Of a DNA stretch of 64,000 bases, positions 16,481-25,469 are shown piece by piece. The notes beneath the pieces were generated by a model that was given only the letters and a program-made list of their open reading frames with translations, was not told the origin of the DNA and ran no database searches. The stretch lies in assembly GCF_013375535.1 (NCBI RefSeq), contig NZ_JABXJG010000002.1:1054001-1118000 (forward strand), in the 5' to 3' direction. The DNA comes from Sphingobium sp. 15-1. GTDB lineage: Bacteria; Pseudomonadota; Alphaproteobacteria; Sphingomonadales; Sphingomonadaceae. A program made the translations under genes and the position numbers. Positions within the stretch are counted from its first letter, which is position 1. Each line of letters opens with the position of its first letter.

Positions 16481-17629
16481 ATGATGATGACGCCCAATTG
16501 CGAGGCCGATGTGATGGCGTGCGTTGCCGACGCCGTGGCGCAGGACCGAAAACTGGCGATTGCCGGCGCGGGCAGCAAGGCGGCGTTCGGCGCCCCGGTG
16601 GAGAGCGACGGCCTCTCCCTTGCTGCGCTGTCCGGCGTGGTCGCCTATGATCCGGCCGAGCTCGTCCTGACCGTCAGACCGGGGACGCTCCTGAAGGACA
16701 TACAGGCGCTCGTCGCGTCGGAGCGTCAGATGCTGGCGTTCGATCCGTTCGACCATGGCCCCATCTATGGCGCGCCCGTTGGAGCCGCCACGATCGGCGG
16801 CGTGATCGCGGCCGGAGCGGCCGGTTCGCGGCGGTTGTCGGCTGGAGGCGCGCGCGACCATTTGCTGGGCCTGCGCGCCGTGTCCGGACGGGCCGAGCTG
16901 TTCGTCGCCGGCGGGAAGGTCGTGAAGAATGTCACCGGCTTCGATCTGCCGAAACTGGCGGCGGGAAGCTGGGGCCGCCTTTTCGCCATGACCGAGCTGA
17001 CGCTCAAGGTCCTGCCGCGTCCCGAAACAAGCGCAACCCTCGCCATCGCCGGTCTGGAGGGCGAGCGAGCCATCAGCGCCATGGCGGCGGCCATGGGAAG
17101 CCAGGCCGAGGTCGCGGCGGCCGCGCACCGCCCCGGCACCGGCAATGCTCCGTCGTTGACCGCCTTGCGGCTGGAGGGCTTCGAACCGTCGGTGGCGGCG
17201 CGGGTCCGGCTCCTGTCGCACCTCCTCGCCAGCCATGGCGCGGTTGATTGCCTTTCCGCCGAAGCGGCCGACAGCTTCTGGTCCGACATGCGAAACCTTG
17301 CGCCGCTGGGGGCTGATCGGGCGCTGTGGCGTATAAACATACCGCCAAGCGCGGGCGCGAAGCTGACGGCGGGGCTCGCGGCGCAGGGCGCAGACTGGAT
17401 GCTCGACTGGGCCGGAGGATTGGCCTGGGTGGCGTTCGATGGCGATCCCGCTCTCGTCCGCGCCCATGCCGAAGGCGCAGGCGGCCACGCGACCTTGCTG
17501 CGCGCCTCTCCGCAAGCACGCCGCGCCGTGCCCGCCTTCCATCCGCCAGCGCCCGGCCTTGGCGCCCTCGAACAGCGGGTTCGCCGCGCCTTCGATCCGC
17601 TGGGCATTTTCGAGACGGGACGGTTCTGA
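16481..17629 (+). CDS. glcE: Glycolate oxidase subunit GlcE
   Basis: This 382-residue FAD-binding protein starts at the first of three ATGs (MMMTPNCEADV) 8 bases after the glcD stop. It has the short GlcE form of the FAD_binding_4 domain: LAIAGAGSKAAFG, DPAELVLTVRPGTLLKDIQ, GGVIAAGAAGSRRLSAGGARDHLLGL and VKNVTGFDLPKLAAGSWG. It has only the FAD domain and a short C-terminal part, as expected, and forms a complex with GlcD and GlcF. An open extension back to 16415 overlaps glcD in another frame and is not likely real. Confidence 0.92.
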   Translation: MMMTPNCEADVMACVADAVAQDRKLAIAGAGSKAAFGAPVESDGLSLAALSGVVAYDPAELVLTVRPGTLLKDIQALVASERQMLAFDPFDHGPIYGAPVGAATIGGVIAAGAAGSRRLSAGGARDHLLGLRAVSGRAELFVAGGKVVKNVTGFDLPKLAAGSWGRLFAMTELTLKVLPRPETSATLAIAGLEGERAISAMAAAMGSQAEVAAAAHRPGTGNAPSLTALRLEGFEPSVAARVRLLSHLLASHGAVDCLSAEAADSFWSDMRNLAPLGADRALWRINIPPSAGAKLTAGLAAQGADWMLDWAGGLAWVAFDGDPALVRAHAEGAGGHATLLRASPQARRAVPAFHPPAPGLGALEQRVRRAFDPLGIFETGRF

Positions 17630-17630
17630 G

Positions 17631-18938
17631 ATGCAGACACGCTTCAAGCCAGAGGCCCTACGCGACCCCGCCATGGCCGCGTCGGAGGCCGTTATCCGCA
17701 AATGCGTGCATTGCGGCTTCTGCACCGCCACCTGTCCGACCTATGTGCTGCTTGGCGATGAGCTGGACAGTCCACGCGGGCGCATCTACTTGATGAAGGA
17801 CATGCTGGAGAATGAGCGGGAGCCCAGCGCCGAAGTCGTCAAGCATATCGACCGCTGCCTGTCCTGCCTCTCCTGCATGACGACTTGCCCATCCGGTGTG
17901 AACTACATGCATCTTGTGGATCATGCCCGCGCCTATATTGCGGAGCGCTATCGCAGGCCGCTGAAGGACCGGTTATTCCGCGCTCTGCTGGCCTGGGTGC
18001 TGCCCCACCCCCGGCGCTTCCGTCTGGCCTTGCGGCTTGCGCGGCTGGCCAGGCCTGCCGCGCCCTTACTGCGGGGGACGAGCGCCTTGCAGCCGATGGC
18101 GGCGATGCTCGACCTGGCGCCCGCCGCCGTCGCGCCAACCGCCAGCGCCGACGATTCCATGATCGCGCAGGCGCGGGGGCGGGTCGCCTTGCTCGCTGGA
18201 TGCGCCGAACCGGTCCTGCGGCCCGAATTTCGCGCCGCCGCCATTCGCCTGATCAACCGGACCGGTTATGACGTGATCTTCGCGCCGGACGAAGTCTGCT
18301 GCGGCGCGCTGGTGCATCATATGGGTCGCGAGGACGCCGCATTGGCCGCCGCCCGGCGCAATGTCGACGCCTGGACGCGGGAGATTGAGGGCAAGGGGCT
18401 GGCCGCGATCATCATAACGGCGTCCGGCTGCGGCACGACGATCAAGGATTACGGCTTCATGCTGCGCGAGGATGCGGCCTATGCGGAGAAAGCCGCGAGG
18501 GTCTCCGCCCTTGCCAAGGATGTCAGCGAATTTCTGGCCGACGCCGATCTGCCGCCCGGCGACGGCAGGGGTCTGACGATAGCCTATCATGCCGCCTGCT
18601 CGCTCCAGCATGGGCAAAAGGTGACGGATGCGCCCAAGCGCCTGCTGGCCAATGCGGGCTTCCTGGTCCGTACGCCGGCGGAACCGCATCTGTGCTGCGG
18701 GTCGGCTGGGACGTACAATATCCTGCAACCCGAAATCGCCGGTCAACTCGGTGCGCGCAAGGTCGCCAATATCGAACGTCTGGCGCCCGACGCGATCGCG
18801 ACGGGCAATATCGGCTGCGCCATGCAGATCGGCCAGCGGACCGCCATTCCGATCGTCCACACGGTCGAGCTGCTTGACTGGGCCACGGGCGGTCCGGCGC
18901 CAGCGGCCCTCGCGATGTTCGAAAAGGTTGCGGAATAG
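17631..18938 (+). CDS. glcF: Glycolate oxidase iron-sulfur subunit
   Basis: Starting at the ATG one base after the glcE stop (MQTRFKPEALRD), the 435-residue protein has two ferredoxin clusters, CVHCGFCTATCP and CLSCLSCMTTCP, within the first 90 residues, and two CCG domains (CCGALVHHMG and CCGSAGTYNI). This is the full GlcF layout; it carries electrons from GlcDE to quinone. A strong hairpin terminator follows 33 bases after the stop. Confidence 0.94.
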   Translation: MQTRFKPEALRDPAMAASEAVIRKCVHCGFCTATCPTYVLLGDELDSPRGRIYLMKDMLENEREPSAEVVKHIDRCLSCLSCMTTCPSGVNYMHLVDHARAYIAERYRRPLKDRLFRALLAWVLPHPRRFRLALRLARLARPAAPLLRGTSALQPMAAMLDLAPAAVAPTASADDSMIAQARGRVALLAGCAEPVLRPEFRAAAIRLINRTGYDVIFAPDEVCCGALVHHMGREDAALAAARRNVDAWTREIEGKGLAAIIITASGCGTTIKDYGFMLREDAAYAEKAARVSALAKDVSEFLADADLPPGDGRGLTIAYHAACSLQHGQKVTDAPKRLLANAGFLVRTPAEPHLCCGSAGTYNILQPEIAGQLGARKVANIERLAPDAIATGNIGCAMQIGQRTAIPIVHTVELLDWATGGPAPAALAMFEKVAE

Positions 18939-18971
18939 CCATAGCGGCCTTGCCGGTCCCATAGACTGACT

Positions 18972-19023
18972 CATGTGTCACTTTACCCGATTTTCCTGGG
19001 TAAAGTGACACATGGGTTTTTTG
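18972..19023 (+). terminator. Strong hairpin after glcF, 17-base perfect stem
   Basis: CATGTGTCACTTTACCC (18972-18988) pairs perfectly with 18998-19014 and is followed by GGTTTTTTG. This is a rho-independent terminator for glcDEF. The stem is unusually long and not very GC-rich, so it could also be a protein-binding palindrome. Confidence 0.8.
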
Positions 19024-19081
19024 TGCGGCGGGCTGGCGAAAGGGGGATTCACAGCGACTCGCTTCATGCTAGATTCCTGCT

Positions 19082-19633
19082 ATGTTCCAGCAGCCCGACC
19101 TTTTCGAAACCAGCTTGCCAGCGCGGAAGGAACGCAAGAGCTCCGGTTCGCCCAGGCTCCCGGACCTCGTCGAACGGATTTCCGCCGTTACCCGAAGACC
19201 GCGCTATGCGCTCCTCGTGCTCAAGCTGATCGCTCAGGAAGCGGGCGCGAACGGCAGTCTTGGTCCCTATGTCCAGACCGAGGAGGGGAGGGTGCCCGTG
19301 CGGGATTGGCTGTGCGCCGCGCTCGCGCCCCTCGCCCGGCGCGATTGTCGTCGGTTGGCGATGGTCGAGGCGGTGAAATCGGAGGTCGCGGCGCGGGCCG
19401 ATGCCTCGCTCGACCCCTCCGATCTTGCGCGGGAGTGCGACGAACATATCCAGGCGCGGATCATCCGGTCGGGTCGGACAAGCGTCAGCCGCGCCGTCTC
19501 CGATCTGGTGAAGGCGGGATTTTTGCGCAGGCATTATCAGGGATACCGGTTCGACCATCCAAACCGGGGCGCTCAGCGGGAGGCGGTGTACACGATCACG
19601 CACGAAGCGCGGGGGGCGCTGTCGCGGCACTGA
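19082..19633 (+). CDS. Unrecognised protein with winged-helix-like C-terminus
   Basis: I do not recognise this 183-residue protein. The N-terminal third is polar (FQQPDLFETSLPARKERK), the middle has LLVLKLIAQEAG and the conserved-looking VRDWLCAALAPLARRDCRRLAMVEAVKSEV, and residues about 140-180 (SRAVSDLVKAGFLRRHYQGYRFD, then a basic turn and REAVYTITHEA) read like a recognition helix and wing of a winged-helix domain. It has no signal peptide or membrane segment. It stands alone between the glcF hairpin and a palindrome-rich stretch. A DNA-binding or replication-linked role is possible but only inferred from the fold guess. No good ribosome site is visible, so translation may start elsewhere. 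Confidence 0.65.
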   Translation: MFQQPDLFETSLPARKERKSSGSPRLPDLVERISAVTRRPRYALLVLKLIAQEAGANGSLGPYVQTEEGRVPVRDWLCAALAPLARRDCRRLAMVEAVKSEVAARADASLDPSDLARECDEHIQARIIRSGRTSVSRAVSDLVKAGFLRRHYQGYRFDHPNRGAQREAVYTITHEARGALSRH

Positions 19634-19857
19634 GGTCGGCGGGGGGCTTCTTGTAAGGGGTGATGACTATCCATTCACCGACTGAATATTCACTGACTGT
19701 TGACTCATCGACATGCAAGGCCTAGCATGTCGATGCTTGCTGATGCCGGGGAGTCGGTTCGGGAGGCAAAGGGCCTTCGGGTTAAAAAGATAATTTCAGA
19801 CATTCGTTCACAGGAGAGGATCGATCGAACAGGGAGAAGCCGCGCCATCGATCGCCC
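19634..19857. promoter_or_regulatory. Palindrome-rich region upstream of the TetR gene
   Basis: Three structures are seen. TTCACCGACTG at 19674-19684 is repeated as TTCACTGACTG at 19689-19699 (period 15). Between them TGAATATTCA at 19683-19692 is a perfect palindrome. Further on, an 11-base arm CATCGACATGC at 19706-19716 pairs with 19725-19735 around AGGCCT, giving a nearly perfect 30-base palindrome. The first two fit a TetR operator; the third fits a hairpin or a second protein site. Confidence 0.5.
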
Positions 19858-19952
19858 ATGATGAAGGCCGCGGGGGGGCTGCGCGCCAGCGCCGCCGGCT
19901 GACCAGGGAAGAGCTGGCCCCCGAAGCGCGCGAAGCCATTCTGCGCGCCGCG

Positions 19953-20492
19953 ATGCGCGTCGTCGGCCAATATGGATATGCGGATGCCACTATTGCGCGG
20001 GTGACGAAGGTAGCGGGCATCGCGCAGGGAACATTCTATCTCTATTTCGAATCGCGTCAGGCCCTGTTCGACGAACTCTTGCCCCATTGCGGGCAACAAA
20101 TGCTGGAGTTCATCCGAAAGCGCGTCGCGGGCGCGACGGATATTTTCGAAAAGGAGGAGCGCGGCTTTCGGGCGTTCTTCGAATATATGGAAATAAACCC
20201 CGCCTTTTTTCGCATCCTGACCGAAGCGGCGGGCGCCGCGCCGGAAGCGCATGCAAGGCATTTCGCGCTGGTGACCGGGCCCTATGTCCACACGCTGCAG
20301 CGCGCTTTGGCCGCAGGCGAGATAAGGAATTTCGACGCCGGTGAGCTTGAGGCGGTGGCCTATATGCTCATGGCGATGCGGGAATATCTTTATCTGGGGC
20401 ACCTCAAAAATGGCGGTGGCGACCGGTCGGCGCTGGAGGAGACCGTGCGGGTCTACATGAAATTCGTCCAAGGCGGGCTTGGGAGACAATAA
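19953..20492 (+). CDS. TetR-family regulator (5' end disturbed)
   Basis: From the ATG at 19953 there are 179 residues with a TetR helix-turn-helix (ATIARVTKVAGIAQGTFYLYFESRQALFDEL) and a TetR_C-type helical domain. The frame continues upstream through LTREELAPEAREAILRAA, clearly helix 1 of the same domain, but no ATG, GTG or TTG occurs in it. A double ATG at 19858 (MMKAAGG) runs into this frame only if the run of seven G at 19872-19878 had eight. The gene thus carries a one-base deletion, a sequencing error, or an unusual start such as CTG at 19899. It probably controls the acyl-CoA dehydrogenase genes downstream. Confidence 0.8.
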   Translation: MRVVGQYGYADATIARVTKVAGIAQGTFYLYFESRQALFDELLPHCGQQMLEFIRKRVAGATDIFEKEERGFRAFFEYMEINPAFFRILTEAAGAAPEAHARHFALVTGPYVHTLQRALAAGEIRNFDAGELEAVAYMLMAMREYLYLGHLKNGGGDRSALEETVRVYMKFVQGGLGRQ

Positions 20493-20539
20493 CGATCCCT
20501 CTTGGCCAGCCGGCCTCGGCATATTGGGAGATTGGACCT

Positions 20540-21835
20540 GTGAAGATCGGAGGCAGCGTACAGTTTCGGCAATCCGACATATCGGAGCTGGCCGTGCTTG
20601 AGATGGCTTCGCGACCCGCGCCGGAAGCCGCATCCCTCGACAGCACGGCCGATGCGGATCTTTCGGCGTTCCGGGAAGAGGTTAGAAGTTTCCTTCGCGA
20701 ACGGTTGCCCGCCGATCTGGCCTATAGGCCGCGGATGATGATGTCGCTGCGCGAAGACATTGTGCGCTGGCAACGCATATTGGCGGAGCGGGGTTGGGGC
20801 GCGCCAAGCTGGGCGCGAGACCATGGCGGCGCGGGCTGGACCACCCAGCAATGCCTGATCTTCGAAGAAGAATGCGTCGCGGCGGGGACGCCGACCCAGG
20901 ACATTGTTGGCCAGAAATTATTGGGGCCGGTGATCAACCAATTCGGCAGCGCCGAACAGAGGGCCGAGCATATCGCGCCCATATTGAACGGCGACCGCAT
21001 CTGGTGCCAGGGCTTTTCGGAGCCGGAAGCAGGATCGGATCTGGCATCCATCCGCACCAGGGCCGAACGCGACGGCAATGTCTATATCGTCAACGGCCAT
21101 AAGGCCTTGGTCAGCCATGCCCATCAGGCGGATTGGATTTTCCTGCTCGTGCGCACACATGGGGATGGGCACAGGCATGATGGCATCAGCCTGCTTCTGG
21201 CCGATCTGCGTTCACCTGGCATCACCGTTCGTCCGGTTCCCAGCCTGGCCGGCTTCCATCATCTCAATGAAGTGATCCTGGACAATGTGCGCGTGCCCGC
21301 CGGCAATCGGATCGGGGAAGAAAATGCAGGCTGGGCCATCGCCAGGGTGCTTCTGGACGGCGAGCATGCGGCAACCGCCGATCTGCCCGCGCTGCGCGCC
21401 TATATATGGCAGCTCAAGGAGCTTGGCGGCAGCGAGAAGGTCGGCGGCAGGCTGCTGATCGAACAGCATGCCTTCGCGGTTCGTCTGGCGCGGCTGGAGG
21501 CGGAGTTGGAAGCCGTCGCGATGATGGTCGCGCGCGTGGCGGCGCTGGAGCAGGCGCAGGATCATGGCCGGGCGGCCCGCGCTTTGGGGTCGATGCTGAA
21601 GCTGCGCAGCACCGATCTGCAACAGCGTCTTACCGAATTTCTGGTGGAAGCGCTGGGCGATTACGGAGCGGTTCGCGGCGCTTTCGACAATGCTGGCGAG
21701 GACCCCTTCGCGCCCTTGCCCTATTTCGCAAAGAATATCGCCTCGGAAATGTTCTTCCGGCGCGGCGCGACCATTTATGGCGGGAGCAGCGAGATACAGC
21801 GCGTCATCATTGCGAAGACCCTCTTCAATCTGTGA
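20540..21835 (+). CDS. Acyl-CoA dehydrogenase, large partner of pair 1
   Basis: The protein (431 residues from GTG at 20540; 410 from ATG at 20603) has all three acyl-CoA dehydrogenase domains: N-terminal helices (RGWGAPSWARDHGGAGW), middle beta domain (WCQGFSEPEAGSDLASIRTRAERDG), and C-terminal helices ending in RRGATIYGGSSEIQRVIIAKTLFNL. At the usual catalytic position of MCAD-type enzymes (YEGT) it has YGGS, so the base must lie elsewhere or in a partner, as in FadE-type heteromeric dehydrogenases of steroid catabolism. It lies 48 bases after the TetR gene and 12 bases before a second dehydrogenase gene. GGGAG lies 10-14 bases before the GTG. Confidence 0.9.
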   Translation: MKIGGSVQFRQSDISELAVLEMASRPAPEAASLDSTADADLSAFREEVRSFLRERLPADLAYRPRMMMSLREDIVRWQRILAERGWGAPSWARDHGGAGWTTQQCLIFEEECVAAGTPTQDIVGQKLLGPVINQFGSAEQRAEHIAPILNGDRIWCQGFSEPEAGSDLASIRTRAERDGNVYIVNGHKALVSHAHQADWIFLLVRTHGDGHRHDGISLLLADLRSPGITVRPVPSLAGFHHLNEVILDNVRVPAGNRIGEENAGWAIARVLLDGEHAATADLPALRAYIWQLKELGGSEKVGGRLLIEQHAFAVRLARLEAELEAVAMMVARVAALEQAQDHGRAARALGSMLKLRSTDLQQRLTEFLVEALGDYGAVRGAFDNAGEDPFAPLPYFAKNIASEMFFRRGATIYGGSSEIQRVIIAKTLFNL

Positions 21836-21847
21836 TGGGGAAATCCC

Positions 21848-23038
21848 ATGAACTTCGACCTGGACATGGAGCAAAAGAGGCTGCGCGACGATGCGCGCGA
21901 CTTCACCGAGTGCCATTACGGCTTTGACGATCGCGAGATGCTGCCGGACGACAAGGCGGCGCATGAGCGGGACCATTGGCGGTTGTTCGCCGTCAGGGGC
22001 TGGCTGGCCACGGCGCTGCCGCGGGCCTATGGTGGCGGTGGCGGGTCTTCGTTCGAAACGACGCTGATCGCCCATGAATTCGGCCGGGCGCTGGTGCTGG
22101 AGCCTTATCTCGGCTGCGCCGTGATGGCGGCGCAGACCATCGTTGCGGCCGGGACGCCGCAACAGCTTGAGCGTTTCATTCCGGAATTGGCGAGCGGACG
22201 ATGCAGGGTCGCGCTCGCCTATAGCGAAGCCCAGTCGCGGGGTATGCCGGAGCCGATCCTGCTGCGGGCGGAACGCGCGCCCGACGGCTTTATCCTGCAT
22301 GGACGCAAGACGCTGGTGCTGGGCGGCGTCGGCGCCGACCGTTTCGTCGTGTCGGCGGTGGCGGGCGAACAGCCGGTGCTTCTGATGATTGATGCCGCTT
22401 CGCCCGGTCTGACGATCACCGCCCTGGAACTGCATGACGGGCGGCAGGCGGCGCAGCTTGCGTTCGACGGCGTCTTCGCGCCTGGCGAAGCCTTGCTGGG
22501 CGAGCCTGAAAAGGCGCTCGCCGCGCTGCGCCACGGCCTTGCCCATGGCACGGCGGCATTATGCGCGGAACTGGTCGGCATGATGGAGCGGGCCATCGAA
22601 ATCACCGCCGACTATCTTCACGGTCGCGTGCAATTCGGCGCGCCCATCGGCAGGTTCCAGGCGCTTCAGCACCGGTTGGCCGATATGGCCGCAGAGATGG
22701 AACTCAGCCGTTCCATGCTTTTCGCGCTGGTGGCCGCGCTGGACGACGGCGACAGGGAGGCCATTCAGCGCGCCGTGTCGCAGACCAAATCGCTCGTCGG
22801 GCGCGCCGCCAAAAGCGTGTGCGGACAAGCGATACAGATGCATGGCGGGATCGGCATGACGGAGGCCTGCCCCATCGGCCATTATTTCAAGCGCGCTGTC
22901 GTCGCGGACAGCCTGTTGGGCAGCAGCGACAGCCATGACGGCGTCCGGGCCGATGCGCTGGAACATACGCTGAAGACTGCCGAGCTTCGTTGGTATGAAC
23001 TGCTGCCCCTTTGGTGGACCGCCAGGCAAGGGGCATAG
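21848..23038 (+). CDS. Acyl-CoA dehydrogenase, small partner of pair 1
   Basis: The 396-residue protein is a divergent acyl-CoA dehydrogenase. N-terminal helices are followed by a reduced middle domain (RCRVALAYSEAQSRG, where the usual motif TEPxAGSD is lost) and a C-terminal domain with RVQFGAPIGRFQALQHRLADM and QMHGGIGMTEACPIGHYFKRA. Loss of the FAD-contact motif in the middle domain is typical of the second subunit in alpha2beta2 dehydrogenases such as ChsE1/ChsE2. The gene is transcribed with the larger partner and converges on the FbiC gene with a 46-base gap. Confidence 0.88.
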   Translation: MNFDLDMEQKRLRDDARDFTECHYGFDDREMLPDDKAAHERDHWRLFAVRGWLATALPRAYGGGGGSSFETTLIAHEFGRALVLEPYLGCAVMAAQTIVAAGTPQQLERFIPELASGRCRVALAYSEAQSRGMPEPILLRAERAPDGFILHGRKTLVLGGVGADRFVVSAVAGEQPVLLMIDAASPGLTITALELHDGRQAAQLAFDGVFAPGEALLGEPEKALAALRHGLAHGTAALCAELVGMMERAIEITADYLHGRVQFGAPIGRFQALQHRLADMAAEMELSRSMLFALVAALDDGDREAIQRAVSQTKSLVGRAAKSVCGQAIQMHGGIGMTEACPIGHYFKRAVVADSLLGSSDSHDGVRADALEHTLKTAELRWYELLPLWWTARQGA

Positions 23039-23084
23039 CACGCAACCATCGGGTGCCGGTCGATCCGGCGCGCCTTTCGCGGCT

Positions 23085-25469
23085 TCACGCGCAGGCGGAA
23101 ATCTTCCTCGGCACATCTTCATAGAGTGTCGTGCGCTGGCGCAGCGGCCGTCCAGCGGCGGCGGCGGCCCGTTCCAGATCGGCAACCGTCAATTGCTGGC
23201 CATGCGCCGCTCCGGCAGCCCGGCTGATGGACTCGTTCATCAGCACGCCGCCCAGATCGTTCACCCCGGCATTCAGGCAGGCGGCGGCTCCATCGATGCC
23301 CAACTTGACCCAAGATGCCTGGATCGAGTCGATCGCGCCATGCAGCGCGATGCGCGACACCGCATGCATCAGGACGGTCTCGCGCCAGGTCGGCCCCTTG
23401 CGCGCCAGCCCCTTGGTATAGACCGGCGAAAGCATGTGGACGAAGGGGAGAGGAACGAATTCGGTGAATCCCCCGCTTTCCAATTGCTGCCGGCGAATGG
23501 CCAGCAAATGCCGTGCCCAATGGACCGGCTGTTCGACGCTGCCGAACATGATCGTGGCGGTCGTGGGCAGTCCGACCCGATGCGCCGCCGCCGCCACCTC
23601 CAGCCATTGGGCGCTGTCGAGCTTGTCGGGGCAAAGTATGGCGCGAACATCGTCGTCCAGGATTTCGGCGGCGGTTCCGGGCAGGGAACCGAGCCCTTCG
23701 TCTTTCAACTGACGCAGGAAATCGGTCACCGTCATGCCCGAAGTCGCTGCGCCCTGGCTGACCTCCAGCGGGGAGAAGGCGTGGACATGAATATCCGGCT
23801 GCGCGGTCTTCACGGCGCGAAGGATGGCAAGATAGGTCTCCCCAGTGTAGCGCGGATGGATGCCGCCTTGCAGGCAAACCTCCGTGGCGCCGCGTTCCCA
23901 GGCTTCCTTTACGCGACTGGCAATGTCCTCCAGTTCCAGATCATAGGGTTTGTCGCGTGCGCCGCTCTTGGCCGATGTCTTGGAAAAGGCGCAGAAACTG
24001 CAGCTAAATGTGCAGATATTGGTATAGTTGATGTTGCGGTTCACGACATAGGTCACAGGATCGCCAATCACGCAGCGCCGGAATTCGTCGGCAGCCGCGA
24101 CCACCGTCTCCGCCGCGCTGCCGCGTGCCGCGAACAAGGCCGCCGTTTCGGCTTCCGTGAGGGTGTGGCGGGCGGCTGCGCGTGAGAGGATCGCATCGAT
24201 CCGGGGCGCCGCGATGAAAGCGGGCGCCGATATGCCGAGCGGACGGTCCGGCGATCCGGGGGCGGCGAAGGCGAGGCCGGGACTCCAGACGCCGTCCCGC
24301 GCCAGTCCTTCGGCATCCGCATGACGCCGCATCGCCCGCGCAACATCCGGTTCCGCCCAGCGCTCAAGATTGTGCAGGAAGGCGGGATAGGCCGTCAGCC
24401 GTTCGACCAGCGGACGGCCGGATGCCGCGCACTCCGTCTCCAGCGCAGCGATGGCGGGCCAGGGCGCTTCCGGATTGACATGATCGATCGTGACCGGAGA
24501 GATGCCGCCCCAGTCGTCGATGCCCGCGTCGATCAGCGCGCCCGTTCGCTCCGGATTGAGATTGGGCGGCGATTGTATTCCGACCTGCGCGCCCATGATC
24601 AACCGCGCCGCCGCGATGGTCCACAGCAGTTCTTCTTCCGAGGGTTCCGGCGCCTGCGCCATCATTGTTCCAGGCTTTGCCCGGAAATTCTGGACGATGA
24701 CCTCCTGAATATGCCCATGACGCCGATGGAGGTCGCGCAGGGCGAAGAGATCCTCGATCCGTTCCTCGCGGGTTTCGCCAATGCCGATCAACAGGCCGGT
24801 GGTGAAGGGAATGGCGGCCTCTCCCGCCGCGGCGATCGACGCGAGCCGCGCCGCCGGGCGCTTGTCGGGAGAGCCGAAATGCGGGCCGCCGCGCTGACAG
24901 AGCCGTTCGGCCCCGCTTTCCAGCATCAGGCCCATGGAGCCGGACACGCGTCGCAAGCGCGCATAGTCTTGCGGCGCCAGAACCCCGGCGTTGATATGGG
25001 GGATGAGGCCGGTCTCTTCGAGCACGCGGTCCGCAATATGTTCGAGATAGTCGATGGTGGTTTCGAAGCCGAGCGACGTCAGCGCCTGCCGCGCAGCGGC
25101 ATAGCGCGTTTCGGGTTTGTCGCCCAGCGTGAAGAGCGCTTCCTTGCACCCGGCTTCGGCGCCGGCGCGCGCGATGGCCATCACCTCGTCCGGAGAGAGA
25201 TAGGCGCCCGCAAGCCGTCGCGGCGCCTTTGCGAAGGTGCAATAATGGCAGACGTCGCGGCAGAGCTGGGTCAGGGGAATGAAGACCTTGCGGGAATAGG
25301 TCAGCCTTGCTGCGCCGGCGCTGTCGCGAACGGCCCGGCTTCGTTGCGTCAACTCCGCAAGCGGCGCGTTCAGCAGATATTGGCGCAGTCCGCGATCATC
25401 CTCCGCAACGACAGGTGGCGGAGCGGGGAATGGCGGCACCGGCAGACCTGTCCCGTCGTCCCTTTTCAT
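23085..25469 (-). CDS. fbiC: FO synthase, CofG-CofH fusion
   Basis: The 794-residue protein is a fused two-domain radical-SAM enzyme. The N-terminal CofG-like half has the cluster motif CRDVCHYC (Cys70, Cys74, Cys77); the C-terminal CofH-like half has CTFSCSFC at about 485-492 and ends near NESISRAAGAAHGQQLTVADL. FbiC joins tyrosine and 5-amino-6-ribitylaminouracil to make FO, the deazaflavin core of cofactor F420. The fusion form is best known from actinobacteria. It overlaps the F420:NADP reductase gene by 4 bases. The remaining F420 genes (cofC/fbiD, fbiA, fbiB) are not in the window. Confidence 0.95.
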   Translation of the reverse strand: MKRDDGTGLPVPPFPAPPPVVAEDDRGLRQYLLNAPLAELTQRSRAVRDSAGAARLTYSRKVFIPLTQLCRDVCHYCTFAKAPRRLAGAYLSPDEVMAIARAGAEAGCKEALFTLGDKPETRYAAARQALTSLGFETTIDYLEHIADRVLEETGLIPHINAGVLAPQDYARLRRVSGSMGLMLESGAERLCQRGGPHFGSPDKRPAARLASIAAAGEAAIPFTTGLLIGIGETREERIEDLFALRDLHRRHGHIQEVIVQNFRAKPGTMMAQAPEPSEEELLWTIAAARLIMGAQVGIQSPPNLNPERTGALIDAGIDDWGGISPVTIDHVNPEAPWPAIAALETECAASGRPLVERLTAYPAFLHNLERWAEPDVARAMRRHADAEGLARDGVWSPGLAFAAPGSPDRPLGISAPAFIAAPRIDAILSRAAARHTLTEAETAALFAARGSAAETVVAAADEFRRCVIGDPVTYVVNRNINYTNICTFSCSFCAFSKTSAKSGARDKPYDLELEDIASRVKEAWERGATEVCLQGGIHPRYTGETYLAILRAVKTAQPDIHVHAFSPLEVSQGAATSGMTVTDFLRQLKDEGLGSLPGTAAEILDDDVRAILCPDKLDSAQWLEVAAAAHRVGLPTTATIMFGSVEQPVHWARHLLAIRRQQLESGGFTEFVPLPFVHMLSPVYTKGLARKGPTWRETVLMHAVSRIALHGAIDSIQASWVKLGIDGAAACLNAGVNDLGGVLMNESISRAAGAAHGQQLTVADLERAAAAAGRPLRQRTTLYEDVPRKISACA

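Noticed and set aside
18975..19229. Small protein starting in the glcF terminator
   Set aside because: The ATG lies within the hairpin arm, there is no ribosome site, and a similar frame on the opposite strand arises just from the palindrome.
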